Notes: generated from the letters alone by a model not told the origin. Counted from the first letter of the stretch, positions 38,506-47,286 are shown. The stretch is 64,000 bases of DNA from Pseudomonadota bacterium (GCA_029558635.1 JAKQEE010000052.1:640860-704859), one strand, 5' to 3'. Numbers and translations are program-made.

Positions 38506-38760
38506 TCAAAGGATTGAGGCCACAAAAAACATAACGAGAATAAAAAGTATTATCGCCCCCAGAACCCCTCCACGTCCACCATTCTTTGATGTGTGGGAAA
38601 TTCCTGTTCCGGGGATTCCTACCGTACTTTTAGATCCTGCCGCTGATATATTCTGTGTAAATCCCTTTCCTCCAACTGATAGGGATGATACTCCCTTCTT
38701 TCCAATATTCAACTTAACACCAGGAAGAACTTTGATTGATTTTCTAAAACGAAATGCCAT
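38506..38760 (-). CDS. DUF4236 small protein with C-terminal membrane helix
   Basis: This 84-residue protein starts FRFRKSIKVLPGVKLNIGKK and continues with SVGGKGF and VGIPGTGISH, the DUF4236 pattern. A single membrane helix (VLGAIILFILVMFFVASIL) ends the protein. DUF4236 has no established function and is often found in accessory DNA. Here it sits between the 6S-like RNA and fau, where relatives have nothing, so it is probably an insertion that can be co-transcribed with either. Confidence 0.85.
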   Translation of the reverse strand: MAFRFRKSIKVLPGVKLNIGKKGVSSLSVGGKGFTQNISAAGSKSTVGIPGTGISHTSKNGGRGGVLGAIILFILVMFFVASIL

Positions 38761-38785
38761 TTCTCACCTCATGTTTTTTAAAAGT

Positions 38786-38943
38786 GGGAGCCACGAAAGC
38801 CGTGTCAGCGAATGATCCGCGATGACCCTGCAAAACAGGTGGGCGCCATATGTCCGTGACCACGGTCACAGCAGGGACAGCTCCCTCGCGAACTTTGTAT
38901 CGGTCAGTGGGATAATGGCCGATCACGCACCCCGCAGCATCCC
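38786..38943 (-). ncRNA. ssrS: 6S RNA (SsrS-like)
   Basis: The gap between zapA and fau is the standard locus of 6S RNA, the regulator that mimics an open promoter and traps sigma-70 RNA polymerase. Read on the minus strand, GGGATGCTGCG at the 5' end pairs with CGTGGCTCCC at the 3' end, with one bulge and two wobbles. GCGTGATC then pairs with GATCATTCGC. Asymmetric unpaired regions follow, and a nested apical hairpin contains GTGACC/GGTCAC and TGTCC/GGACA. A long closing stem, a central bubble and a capped hairpin in about 158 bases is the 6S shape. Ends are approximate. Confidence 0.75.
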
Positions 38944-38990
38944 GCGAGAGTTTTACACCAAACAAATGAAAAACACAAAAAAATTAACGC

Positions 38991-39356
38991 CTAGGCCACT
39001 TTACGCGCGCGGTTGCAGATTTGCTCGATGCGGGCGGTCATACGCGAAATCATGGTGGTGATTTCCTGTTCGTCTGTCGGCGCCAATCCCTGATAGGTGA
39101 TTGTTTTGGCTTCGTTCTGAAGGCGGGAGTTGGTTTTTCCCACTTCCTTCATCTGCTCTTTCAGATCAAAAACTTCGTCCGCCAAAAGAAGCGTGGTCAG
39201 CATCATGGCTTGAGACTTGCTTCCGGCGGCGGCACCCGCCACTTCCTGAAGTCGCCCGTCAACGTAATTGCCCAATTGGAACACGCGTTCTTCCTGTCCG
39301 TCGTCGCAGGCGACAGGATAGTTACGTCCATCAATGTTCAGATTGATTTCTCCCAT
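38991..39356 (-). CDS. zapA: Cell division protein ZapA
   Basis: ZapA binds and bundles FtsZ filaments. The N-terminal GEINLNIDGRNYPVACDDGQE is the globular head, and VDGRLQEVAGAA, ALLLADE-like LLLADEVFDLKEQM and a coiled-coil tail follow. At 121 residues it is normal. It is flanked upstream by a coiled-coil gene and downstream by the 6S-like RNA. Confidence 0.92.
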   Translation of the reverse strand: MGEINLNIDGRNYPVACDDGQEERVFQLGNYVDGRLQEVAGAAAGSKSQAMMLTTLLLADEVFDLKEQMKEVGKTNSRLQNEAKTITYQGLAPTDEQEITTMISRMTARIEQICNRARKVA

Positions 39357-39373
39357 GTTTTTCTCTCCCCGTA

Positions 39374-39850
39374 TTAGGCCCCTGCTTCGCGCAGCAGGCG
39401 TTGAACCTTATCAATTGTCGAGTCCAGTTTTCCGGCCAGAATGAGCGCCGACTGGTCGTTGGCCACTTTCTGCGGTGCGGCTGGCGCGCCCCATGTTTGT
39501 CCAAACAAATCGGTTTGCGGGTCGTCTTTTTTCTTAGGCGATTTGGCGTTGGCGGCGGCGACTTGTGCGCGGGCTTTGTCCAGTTCGTCTTTCATCGCCT
39601 GACGTTCGGCGGCCAATGTCGCGGATACGCGCGCGTGAACTTCGTTTTCGATGTATTTCTGAGCATCGCGGTTGATGCGGTTCGCAAAATCTTCGCTTTC
39701 CTTGCGGGCGGCGACAATCGTCATTTCGGCATTGGCCAAACGCAAATTCAGGTCGGCGATTTCGGCATCTTTATCGGCCAGAATGGATTCCAGCGATCCG
39801 ATGGCTTCATCCAGATAACTCAGATGTTCATACAGGCTTTCTGCGGACAT
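39374..39850 (-). CDS. Coiled-coil protein next to zapA (DUF4164-like)
   Basis: The protein has 158 residues. Residues ~5-100 form a long coiled coil (ESILADKDAEIADLNLRL), a KSPKKKDD linker follows, and a C-terminal helix (LDSTIDKVQRLLREAGA) ends it. Coiled-coil proteins upstream of zapA in alphaproteobacteria, often listed as DUF4164, may play a ZapB-like role. That role is inferred only from position. It is divergent from tkt across a 227-base gap. Confidence 0.75.
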   Translation of the reverse strand: MSAESLYEHLSYLDEAIGSLESILADKDAEIADLNLRLANAEMTIVAARKESEDFANRINRDAQKYIENEVHARVSATLAAERQAMKDELDKARAQVAAANAKSPKKKDDPQTDLFGQTWGAPAAPQKVANDQSALILAGKLDSTIDKVQRLLREAGA

Positions 39851-40077
39851 AATTTCCCCGTTTTGTTATGGATAGGCTATGAGTCCTAGCAAAAGACCAA
39901 AGAACGGGTCAAGGCTGGTCAAGTAGATTCTCAGACTTATACGCATAAATCGTTCATTTTATTGGAAAAGCTCTAAAAACGGGTAATGCCCTCAAAAATC
40001 GCTCGCATCCCATTGGAAAAACGCTATAAAAGGCCTGTAATTTCACGAATAGCCCTAAATAAATAAGGATTTTTGCG

Positions 40078-42063
40078 ATGAGTTCCAACGCTGCCGCTGC
40101 CCAAGCCGCTCCCTCCTCTTCCCCTGAAATGCGCCAGATGGCCAATGCCATCCGTTTTCTTGCGACCGATGCGGTGGATAAGGCCAATTCCGGTCACCCG
40201 GGGATGCCGATGGGAATGGCGGATGTGGCCACCGTTCTGTGGTCGAAATTTCTGAAGTTTGATCCGAAAGCTCCGACATGGGCCGACCGCGACCGCTTTA
40301 TCCTTTCGGGCGGGCATGGGTCGATGCTGCTTTATGCGGTTAATTACCTGACCGGATACGACAAGATCACGATTGAAGAGATCAAAAATTTCCGTCAGCT
40401 CCATTCTTTGACGCCCGGCCACCCCGAAGTCATGCAGGATGCAGGGATCGAGATGACCACCGGCCCGTTGGGTCAGGGGATTGCGACCGCCGTCGGGTTT
40501 GCGTTGGCGGAGAGGATGCAGGCGGACCGCTTCGGTAGTGACCTCGTCAACCACAAAACCTATGTGATGTGCGGGGACGGCGATTTGATGGAAGGGATTT
40601 CGCATGAAGCCTGTTCGCTCGCCGGTCACTGGAAACTCTCGAACCTCATTGTTCTTTATGATGACAATTCCATCTCGATTGACGGGCCGACCGAGCTTTC
40701 CTTTACCGAGAACACTCTGAAACGTTTTGAAGCCTATGGCTGGGCCACGAACCGCGTAGACGGGCACGATTTCGCAGCCATCGAAGCAGCAATCGCCAAT
40801 GCACAGAACAACACCCGCCCAACCTTGATCGCCTGCAAAACTAAAATCGGCTTTGGCTCCCCTAACAAGGCCGGAACGTCCGGCGTTCACGGCTCTCCGC
40901 TCGGGGCGGATGAAACTGCGGCAGCTCGCGCGCACCTCGGGTGGACTTCTGCTCCGTTTGAAATCCCCGCCGATATTCTTCACGCATGGCGCACTGTCGG
41001 CACACGCAACCAATCGGCACGTCTTGACTGGGAAAAGCGTTTGAACGCGTCTTCTAAAAAAGCCGAGTTTGAAAAATCCTATGACGCGGATGTGCGTGAC
41101 GTTGTGTCTGCCGCTCTTGCCGATGCACGCGAAAAATTTGTGGCAGAAAAACCCAAACTCGCGACCCGCGCGTCGTCGGGCAAAGTTCTCGAATATCTTG
41201 TTCCGAAAATGCCGAACCTGATTGGTGGCTCTGCCGATTTGACGCCGTCAAACAACACGCAGGTTAAAGGTTTTGATGCCCAGTATATCCATTACGGTGT
41301 ACGCGAATTTGCGATGGCGTGCGTGATGAACGGTTTGACGCTGCATGGCGGATTTGTTCCTTATGGCGGCACGTTCCTCAGCTTTACCGACTATTGCCGT
41401 CCGGCCATTCGTCTCGCGGCCCTCATGAAACAACGTGTGATTTATGTGATGACACATGACTCGATTGGTCTCGGCGAAGACGGGCCGACGCACCAACCGG
41501 TCGAACATGTCGCGGCCCTTCGTGCCATTCCGAATTTGCAGGTGCTTCGTCCGTGCGATGCGATTGAAACACTTGAAGCATGGGAGCTGGCCCTTAACTC
41601 CACCTCATCCCCGAGCGTTCTGGTTTTGACACGTCAGGGGGTTCCGGCGTTGCGTTCAGATGCGTCCGAGAATAAATCCGCGCGCGGAGCCTATGTGATT
41701 TCTCCTGCTTCATCCACTCCCAAAGCCGTTGTGTTTGCAACGGGTTCGGAAGTCTCGCTCGCCGTTGCCGCGCAGAAAGAGCTGGAGGGCAAGGGCATTC
41801 CAACGCAAGTTGTCTCCGTTCCATCTTTTGAACTGTTTGCGAAGCAGGATGCGGCGTACCGTGCGTCTGTGATGGGACCTTCAGGGGCTGTCAAAGTTGC
41901 TTGCGAAGCCGCGATCCGGATGGGATGGGATGCGCTGATCGGCAATGACGGTGCGTTTGTCGGGATGTCATCGTTTGGAGAATCCGCGCCCGCCGAAGTG
42001 CTCTATAAACATTTCGGCATCACGACTGAAGCTATTGTCGATGCGGTGATGAAGAGAGTTTAA
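40078..42063 (+). CDS. tkt: Transketolase
   Basis: Transketolase is a thiamine-diphosphate enzyme that transfers two-carbon units in the pentose phosphate and Calvin pathways. Motifs are intact: [41 protein letters not shown] and the ThDP motif [19 protein letters not shown] through [29 protein letters not shown] holds the active-site His residues. Length 661 is standard. Two similar ATTGGAAAA repeats lie upstream at 39961 and 40012. Confidence 0.97.
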   Translation: MSSNAAAAQAAPSSSPEMRQMANAIRFLATDAVDKANSGHPGMPMGMADVATVLWSKFLKFDPKAPTWADRDRFILSGGHGSMLLYAVNYLTGYDKITIEEIKNFRQLHSLTPGHPEVMQDAGIEMTTGPLGQGIATAVGFALAERMQADRFGSDLVNHKTYVMCGDGDLMEGISHEACSLAGHWKLSNLIVLYDDNSISIDGPTELSFTENTLKRFEAYGWATNRVDGHDFAAIEAAIANAQNNTRPTLIACKTKIGFGSPNKAGTSGVHGSPLGADETAAARAHLGWTSAPFEIPADILHAWRTVGTRNQSARLDWEKRLNASSKKAEFEKSYDADVRDVVSAALADAREKFVAEKPKLATRASSGKVLEYLVPKMPNLIGGSADLTPSNNTQVKGFDAQYIHYGVREFAMACVMNGLTLHGGFVPYGGTFLSFTDYCRPAIRLAALMKQRVIYVMTHDSIGLGEDGPTHQPVEHVAALRAIPNLQVLRPCDAIETLEAWELALNSTSSPSVLVLTRQGVPALRSDASENKSARGAYVISPASSTPKAVVFATGSEVSLAVAAQKELEGKGIPTQVVSVPSFELFAKQDAAYRASVMGPSGAVKVACEAAIRMGWDALIGNDGAFVGMSSFGESAPAEVLYKHFGITTEAIVDAVMKRV

Positions 42064-42076
42064 TCTCCCTATAATT

Positions 42077-42112
42077 CCCTCTCCCCCTGCGGGAGAGGGT
42101 TAGGGTGAGGGG
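42077..42112. repeat. REP-like hairpin after tkt
   Basis: CCCTCTCCC at 42077-42085 pairs with GGGAGAGGG at 42091-42099, followed by TTAGGGTGAGGGG. This is a common intergenic palindrome type in proteobacteria and could also end the tkt transcript, although no T-run follows. Confidence 0.55.
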
Positions 42113-42125
42113 TAAAAAATTCTTT

Positions 42126-42684
42126 AAACGCAAAGCACACAAGGACACGCGAAGAGTATGGGAACAATTCTAACAAAAGAAGCCATAATCTCACCTTGTA
42201 AGAAATATAGGTATTTTTTAAACAGAGAAATCAAAAGCGAAGGAAAAACTCTTACGTTCATTATGCTGAATCCATCAACAGCAGATGCATCAGACGATGA
42301 CCCAACTATTAGGAGGTGTATTGGTTTTTGCAACTCGCTTGGGTATAGCAAATTAAATGTAGTTAACTTGTTTGCTTTTAGATCAACAAACCCCAAAGAA
42401 CTCTTGAAGGTTAATGACCCCGTAGGCCCTGAAAATTTAAGCTACATAGAAAAAACTATTCATTCTTCAGACATGGTAATATGTGCATGGGGAGCAAAAT
42501 ATTCGAGCATAAAAAATCAGGATAAACACATTCTCAGCCTTTTGAAACATTATGACCTTTACGCCCTTAAAGTTACAAAAAACGGATGCCCTCATCATCC
42601 ACTTCGTTTAAGCTCAGATTTAAGGCCCATTTTGTTCAGAAAAAAGATATAAACTCTTTGCGTGTCCTTGTGTGCTTTGCGTTT
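42126..42684. mobile_element. Inverted-repeat cassette: 32-bp ends enclosing a DUF1643 gene
   Basis: The left end 42126-42157 begins AAACGCAAAGCACACAAGG and the right end 42653-42684 is its reverse complement in 31 of 32 positions. The enclosed 495 bases are exactly the DUF1643 reading frame: the ATG follows the left repeat at once and the right repeat starts immediately after the TAA. No transposase is present. It lies among other repeats between tkt and gap. The mobile nature is inferred from structure. Confidence 0.7.
42158..42652 (+). CDS. DUF1643 protein
   Basis: The 164-residue protein has the DUF1643 core: FIMLNPSTADASDDDPTIRR near residue 35, then LNVVNLFAFRSTNPKELL and MVICAWGAKY, and ends HHPLRLSSDLRPI. 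The family has no settled biochemical function and appears in accessory DNA and phages. The gene is AT-richer than tkt and gap and fits exactly inside a 32-bp inverted repeat, both signs of transfer. The ribosome-binding site would have to come from the repeat itself (GAAGAG, close to the ATG). Confidence 0.85.
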   Translation: MGTILTKEAIISPCKKYRYFLNREIKSEGKTLTFIMLNPSTADASDDDPTIRRCIGFCNSLGYSKLNVVNLFAFRSTNPKELLKVNDPVGPENLSYIEKTIHSSDMVICAWGAKYSSIKNQDKHILSLLKHYDLYALKVTKNGCPHHPLRLSSDLRPILFRKKI

Positions 42685-42692
42685 ACTCTTCC

Positions 42693-42782
42693 GTCATCGC
42701 CCGACCGTCTCGGGCGGTCTAGGGCGATCCATTTTTCTTATCTGGATTCCCCTAGAATTGGCACGCCAATTCGGGGAATGAC
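42693..42782. repeat. Intergenic palindromic repeat, copy 1
   Basis: The unit opens GTCATCGCCC paired with GGGCGATCC, then TGGATTCCCC and an AATTGG/CCAATT stem paired with GGGGAATGAC. The architecture, with its GTCAT, GATCCA, TGGATTC and GAATGAC landmarks, is shared with 45511-45636, so this is a dispersed element family. Confidence 0.6.
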
Positions 42783-42849
42783 AGCTAGGGGATAGACAAT
42801 CCTGTTCGGGCGTTGTAAAAAGCCTCATTCTCAACAAGGAGTTATAGAT

Positions 42850-43863
42850 ATGACAGTTAAAGTTGCCATTAACGGGTTTGGACGGATCGGTCGTCTGGTG
42901 TGCCGCGCTCTTTATGAGTCCGGTCGTAATGATATCGAGCTGGTGGCCATCAACGATCTGGCCGATACCAAAACCAACGCCCACCTGTTGAAGTACGACA
43001 CTGTACATGGCCGTTTCCCGTATGATGTAAACGCCGAAGGTGACGATATCATTTCCATCAAGGGCAAAGCCGTTAAAGTGTTCTGCCAACGCGATCCTGC
43101 ACAGATTCCTTGGGGTGACTATGGCGTGGACATCGTGATGGAATGTTCCGGTGTGTTTACAGACCGCTCAAAAGCCGAGCTTCACCTGAAAGGCGGCGCT
43201 AAAAAAGTTCTAATCTCCGCTCCGGCAACCGACGAAGATATTACGGTTGTGTTCGGCGTGAACTCCGACAAGTTAGAGGCTGGTCACAAAATTGTGTCCA
43301 ATGCGTCTTGCACCACGAACTGTCTGGCTCCTGTCGCTTATGCGATCGACAAAGCCGTCGGTATTGAGCATGGCTTCATGACCACCATTCACTCATACAC
43401 CGGCGACCAATCAACGGTCGATACGATGCACAAGGATTTGCACCGCGCCCGCGCGGCCGCTTGCAATATGATCCCGACTTCGACGGGCGCTGCGAAGGCT
43501 GTTGGCAAAGTTTTGCCGAGCCTCAAGGGTAAACTCGATGGTGTTGCGATCCGCGTTCCTACCCCGAACGTTTCTCTGGTTGACCTCAAATTTGTTGCCA
43601 AGAAAGCCACGACCGTTGAAGAAATCAACTCGGCTGTCAAAGCTGCCGCTGAAGGTACTTTGAAAGGTATTCTCGGATACTATGACGAACCTTTGGTTTC
43701 TAGCGATTTCAACCATGACCAACGTTCCTCCGTTTTCTCGGTTGAAGGCACGAAGGTCATCGACGGCACCATGGTCCGCGTGATGAGCTGGTACGACAAT
43801 GAATGGGGCTTTTCCAACCGTATGCTTGATACGGCTGCCCAGATGCATAAAGTCGGATATTAA
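42850..43863 (+). CDS. gap: Glyceraldehyde-3-phosphate dehydrogenase, type I
   Basis: This is the NAD(P)-dependent glycolytic dehydrogenase. The Rossmann start [18 protein letters not shown], the active-site [12 protein letters not shown] with the catalytic Cys, and [14 protein letters not shown] near the C-terminus are intact in 337 residues. Asp-Leu-Ala (INDLAD) at the adenosine site suggests NAD preference, by family rule. A strong terminator follows. No pgk lies downstream, unlike many relatives. Confidence 0.97.
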   Translation: MTVKVAINGFGRIGRLVCRALYESGRNDIELVAINDLADTKTNAHLLKYDTVHGRFPYDVNAEGDDIISIKGKAVKVFCQRDPAQIPWGDYGVDIVMECSGVFTDRSKAELHLKGGAKKVLISAPATDEDITVVFGVNSDKLEAGHKIVSNASCTTNCLAPVAYAIDKAVGIEHGFMTTIHSYTGDQSTVDTMHKDLHRARAAACNMIPTSTGAAKAVGKVLPSLKGKLDGVAIRVPTPNVSLVDLKFVAKKATTVEEINSAVKAAAEGTLKGILGYYDEPLVSSDFNHDQRSSVFSVEGTKVIDGTMVRVMSWYDNEWGFSNRMLDTAAQMHKVGY

Positions 43864-43885
43864 GCCGCCGATATCCCCAATCAAC

Positions 43886-43918
43886 AAAACCCCGTCTTAC
43901 ATTGACGGGGTTTTTATT
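43886..43918 (+). terminator. Rho-independent terminator after gap
   Basis: AAAACCCCGTC pairs with GACGGGGTTTT around TTACATT, followed by more T. Because the stem is preceded by an A-run it may also act on the convergent lipoprotein gene. Confidence 0.85.
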
Positions 43919-43931
43919 TTATTCCCCATAA

Positions 43932-44546
43932 TCAGGGCATTCTTTTTGTGTAGTCCCATGCTTTGTCGCGCACGTCTTTTGTTAAGGGCAAATTTCTCCG
44001 ATTTCCGATTGCATCGTTCAGGAGATTGAATTCCTGCTGACTCGCCGACAATGACCGAACGTTAAAGTCCGAGCAGGCGTTGTTCCCAAATATAGCTTCG
44101 ATAGATGCGTCGAGTCTGTCATCACAAACCTTCAGCCCTAGATCGGCGGACACAACGATAATTTTTTTATCACCTGCGTATGTTACGCCCCCGCCTTTGG
44201 CCCGCGCATAATCTTTTTCAATTTCGCAGCCGCCGCCCATGGTAAAGTATTTGTCACAGTCGGTGGAAATTTCCACCTTCGCCGGGGACACTTTCAGGCC
44301 CCTGGAATAATAGAGACCCAAACTGGCTTCGTTGTTCCAGAATAGTTTGCCATTTCCATCCAGAGACTTTGCCTGAAGAGCCTTCAGTTGTTGCTGAAGA
44401 TTTTCATTCAGTTGATCGGTCTTCAACGTCGCCTCGGTTATTTCTCTTTGGGTTACGTCGATGTGCGTTGTTTTCAGTTTGATGTCACAGGCTTGCAATG
44501 ACAGGCCGAAGAGCATCACCAGACTTGGCTTCGCGAGACTTTTCAT
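43932..44546 (-). CDS. Putative lipoprotein of unknown function (204 residues)
   Basis: A signal sequence ends in LSLQAC, a lipobox with Cys near residue 20, so the protein is probably a lipid-anchored envelope protein. A coiled-coil-like stretch (ATLKTDQLNENLQQQLKAL) is followed by a globular domain with paired cysteines (TDCDKYF, GGCEIEKD, KVCDDR, NACSDF) that may form disulfides. No family is recognised. It is convergent with gap and divergent from the MarR-like gene. Confidence 0.75.
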   Translation of the reverse strand: MKSLAKPSLVMLFGLSLQACDIKLKTTHIDVTQREITEATLKTDQLNENLQQQLKALQAKSLDGNGKLFWNNEASLGLYYSRGLKVSPAKVEISTDCDKYFTMGGGCEIEKDYARAKGGGVTYAGDKKIIVVSADLGLKVCDDRLDASIEAIFGNNACSDFNVRSLSASQQEFNLLNDAIGNRRNLPLTKDVRDKAWDYTKRMP

Positions 44547-44679
44547 TGAGAGTTCCTTAAATGGTTTACTTTTCTTGTAATATTGGCTTTTAGCCCTTTA
44601 ACTTTAGTTATGTCAATATTTTTCCACTTGATTTGCTTCATTTACGGAATATTCTTACTCTATCTCTAGAATATGGGTT

Positions 44680-45270
44680 ATGAGTAGGGAAATGCCCCAG
44701 AAAGCCGGATTAAAGGGCGCGCATAGTGCCGCCAGCACCTCCCCCATCCAGAAGATGGGGCTGGTTTTGGACCATTTGGTAGCTGCATTGGGGGGAGATC
44801 CGTCCTCTCCCCTACGGCGCGCGCAGATACTGGTGGATATCGACGCCCACCCCGACACGACCCAAACCGAGGTGATGGACCGCCTGAATCTTAATAAGTC
44901 GACGATGAGTCGTGAAATCGAGTGGCTTTACGACCATGGATGCCTGATCCGGCAGAGCGGGCAGCAGGACGGGCGGGTCATCCACATGTCAACTTGCGGA
45001 TATTCAAAGAAAAACTTGGAATTTGCCCTATATCACTCCGAGAGATCACATAAAAACTTGCAAAAATTCCTCGAAAGTCTTATAACCATGTTCACTGATC
45101 CCAAGCCGACGCTACGAGACGCCAAGTTACTGGTGACAGCAGCTGATCTTGGAGAGGCATCGCGGCAGGAGTTATTCAGCCGCTCCTATCAAGGCCCGCT
45201 TACGACGAATGTCAGAGCCTTGGAAAGGCTTGTTGAACAAGGATTGATTGATACAAAGGCAAGTGAGTAA
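44680..45270 (+). CDS. MarR-like regulator with two winged-helix segments
   Basis: The first winged helix (residues ~35-105) has TTQTEVMDRLNLNKSTMSREI as recognition helix and a wing at QQDGRVIHMS, typical of MarR. The last ~55 residues look like a second winged helix: TLRDAKLLVTAADLG then LTTNVRALERLVEQGLIDTK. Two such segments in one chain of 196 residues are unusual, since MarR proteins normally dimerise through helices. GAATATTC upstream at 44647 is a palindrome that could be its operator. A 56-residue frame follows three bases after the stop. Confidence 0.75.
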   Translation: MSREMPQKAGLKGAHSAASTSPIQKMGLVLDHLVAALGGDPSSPLRRAQILVDIDAHPDTTQTEVMDRLNLNKSTMSREIEWLYDHGCLIRQSGQQDGRVIHMSTCGYSKKNLEFALYHSERSHKNLQKFLESLITMFTDPKPTLRDAKLLVTAADLGEASRQELFSRSYQGPLTTNVRALERLVEQGLIDTKASE

Positions 45271-45273
45271 AAA

Positions 45274-45444
45274 ATGGGACAAGCTGATAAAAGATATGGC
45301 GTTACCCCTGATGTCTTCGCAAGCTTGATGCTCTCAGCGAATACGCTGGGGGGAACTTCAGCAAGCGGGAAAGCCAAGGCTGCATTCGGCGCGCAACAAG
45401 TTGTCGATATGGCCGCTCCTTCTAACGAAGTATCACCCAAATAG
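45274..45444 (+). CDS. Small protein downstream of MarR-like gene (56 residues)
   Basis: An ATG three bases after the regulator's stop opens 56 codons: MGQADKRYGVTPDVFASLML, then a Gly/Ser/Ala-rich part ending in SNEVSPK and TAG. A terminator follows 24 bases later, which fits a two-gene transcript. There is no recognised family. The evidence is position, an intact frame and a terminator directly after it. Confidence 0.5.
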   Translation: MGQADKRYGVTPDVFASLMLSANTLGGTSASGKAKAAFGAQQVVDMAAPSNEVSPK

Positions 45445-45467
45445 TAGCGAACAGCCCGTTTGTTCCC

Positions 45468-45495
45468 AAAGCCAGCATTGTCGCTGGCTTTTTTG
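45468..45495 (+). terminator. Rho-independent terminator after MarR-like operon
   Basis: AAAGCCAGC at 45468-45476 pairs with GCTGGCTTT at 45483-45491 with a 6-base loop, followed by TTT. Confidence 0.85.
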
Positions 45496-45510
45496 TCTTT
45501 ACCCGGAACC

Positions 45511-45636
45511 GTCATCCCCGTTGGCACGCCGAAGGCGTTCGCACAAACGGGATCCAGAGACGAGCGCGGCTTCGCTGCTCACATATGGATTCCGGCCGAG
45601 TAAATTTTGGCTTTGCCAAAATACCGCCAGAATGAC
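45511..45636. repeat. Intergenic palindromic repeat, copy 2
   Basis: GTCATCCCCGTT pairs with AACGGGATCCA, an internal CGAAGGCGTTCG hairpin lies between, and TGGATTC with an ATTTTGGC/GCCAAAAT stem closes at GAATGAC. Copy 1 is at 42693-42782. The rest of the 287-base gap up to fba holds no gene that I can see. Confidence 0.6.
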
Positions 45637-45731
45637 GATCCTTGAAAGCTGACATTTTTCCCTTGTCCTATGCATCCTATAATTTGTATGCTGCCCCCCA
45701 ATTCAGCAATTCTAACCTTATGAGATTTTGA

Positions 45732-46820
45732 ATGTCGATTTCCCTGAAGCCCGGTGTTGTCACGGGTAAAGAGTACCTCTCTCTGGTTCGCGCGTGCAAA
45801 GAAGGCGGCTATGCCCTGCCCGCAGTGAACGTCACCGGAACCAATACGCTCAACGCCGTTCTCGAAGCTGCTGCCGCCAACAAATCCGATGTTGTGATCC
45901 AGCTGTCCAACGGTGGCGCAGAATTTTATGCAGGGAAAGGTTTCCCTGACTCACTTCAGGCCAAAATCATGGGCGCGGTTGCTGCGGCTCATCACGTTCA
46001 CCTGCTCGCCGAACATTACGGTGTTTGCGTTGTTCTTCACACCGACCATGCCAACAAGAAACTGATCCCGTGGGTTGAGGGAATGCTCGATCATGGTGAA
46101 GCCTATTACAAGAAACATGGACGCCCCCTGTTTTCTTCGCACATGGTTGATTTGTCCGAAGAGCCGTTGGAAGAAAACCTGTCCGAATGCGCGCGTCTTT
46201 TGAAACGCATGGCGGCGATTGACATGAGCATCGAGATCGAGCTCGGCTGCACGGGTGGTGAAGAAGACGGTGTCGGGTCCGACGACATCGACAATTCCCG
46301 TTTGTATACCCAACCCGAAGACGTGCTTCGTGCCTATGACGTTCTCTCGCCTATCGGGAATTTCTCGGTGGCTGCGTCGTTCGGGAATGTTCACGGTGTG
46401 TATGCACCAGGCAATGTCCAGCTTCGTCCTGACATTCTCAAAAATTCCCAAGACCTCGTGGCCAAAGAAAAGGCCTTGGGCAAAAATCCGCTCGACCTCG
46501 TGTTCCACGGCGGCTCGGGTTCCGAGAAGTCGAAGATCGACGAAAGCCTCACCTACGGCGTCTTCAAAATGAACATCGACACCGACACCCAGTTTGCCTT
46601 TGCCCATGCTATCGGCGACTATGTGAAGGAGCATCCGGTGGCCTTTGCGCACCAGATCGACCCTGACTCGGGCAAGCCGTACAAAAAAGAGTACGATCCG
46701 CGCACATGGCTGCGTGTCGGCGAAAAAGGCATGATCGAGCGTTTGGGCGAAGCCTTTGCAGATCTCAAATCCGCCGGCAAGTCTGTCGCCTCTCCGGTGG
46801 CAGGGTCCAAGGCAGCCTAG
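45732..46820 (+). CDS. fba: Fructose-bisphosphate aldolase, class II
   Basis: This zinc aldolase of glycolysis and gluconeogenesis is of the E. coli FbaA (class IIA) type. VVLHTDHANKK supplies the catalytic Asp and a zinc His, EIELGCTGGEEDGV and SFGNVHGVYAPGNV the next ligands, and LVFHGGSGS the phosphate loop. At 362 residues it is standard. A perfect hairpin follows the gene. Confidence 0.96.
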   Translation: MSISLKPGVVTGKEYLSLVRACKEGGYALPAVNVTGTNTLNAVLEAAAANKSDVVIQLSNGGAEFYAGKGFPDSLQAKIMGAVAAAHHVHLLAEHYGVCVVLHTDHANKKLIPWVEGMLDHGEAYYKKHGRPLFSSHMVDLSEEPLEENLSECARLLKRMAAIDMSIEIELGCTGGEEDGVGSDDIDNSRLYTQPEDVLRAYDVLSPIGNFSVAASFGNVHGVYAPGNVQLRPDILKNSQDLVAKEKALGKNPLDLVFHGGSGSEKSKIDESLTYGVFKMNIDTDTQFAFAHAIGDYVKEHPVAFAHQIDPDSGKPYKKEYDPRTWLRVGEKGMIERLGEAFADLKSAGKSVASPVAGSKAA

Positions 46821-46859
46821 CAGCGGCTTATATTCCAGAATCAGTCAATAAAGTTTCCC

Positions 46860-46888
46860 ATATGGCCGGATCCTGTGTCCGGCCATAT
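46860..46888 (+). terminator. Hairpin after fba
   Basis: ATATGGCCGGA at 46860-46870 and TCCGGCCATAT at 46878-46888 form a perfect 11-bp stem with a 7-base loop. No long T-run follows, so it may be a weak terminator or an RNA-stabilising hairpin. Confidence 0.5.
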
Positions 46889-47031
46889 TCCATTCCAATT
46901 AGTTAACATATTGATATGGCTTGCAAAAAAATAATTAAATAAATCCCTTGATTTCATGGCGGCGGGGCTGTTATACATCCTGCCACAGAACAGATTTTAT
47001 AGGATTTTAGGACTTTTAGGAGCTTCAGAGT

Positions 47032-47286
47032 ATGAAAGCCAATACGCACCCAAATTACCACGAAATTACCGTCGTTATGACCGATGGAACCGAATACAAG
47101 ACCCGTACCACCTGGGGCAAACCCGGTGACACGATGCGTCTGGACATTGACTGCCTGTCCCACCCTGCGTGGAAGGGCGGCGTGACCAAGATCACGGAAA
47201 AAGGACAACTTTCGAAATTCGAAAAACGCTTTGGCAGCTTCCTGTCTGCTGGCGTTCAAACTGCTGGCCGTCAAGACGACAAATAA
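47032..47286 (+). CDS. rpmE: Ribosomal protein bL31
   Basis: The 84-residue protein starts [20 protein letters not shown] and continues [20 protein letters not shown] and HPAW, the L31 pattern. The CxxC zinc motif of the zinc-binding form is absent, so it is the zinc-independent type. Near the C-terminus [11 protein letters not shown] is conserved. It has its own leader of ~140 bases and a strong terminator. Confidence 0.93.
   Translation: MKANTHPNYHEITVVMTDGTEYKTRTTWGKPGDTMRLDIDCLSHPAWKGGVTKITEKGQLSKFEKRFGSFLSAGVQTAGRQDDK

Noticed and set aside
38744-38965. 73-residue minus-strand frame across the zapA-DUF4236 spacer
   Set aside because: It has no ribosome-binding site and overlaps the paired stems of the 6S-like RNA. 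The RNA explains the sequence better.
42126-42684. Integron gene cassette interpretation of the DUF1643 unit
   Set aside because: A cassette has one attC site downstream of the gene. Here the gene is framed by two inverted copies, and there is no integron integrase.
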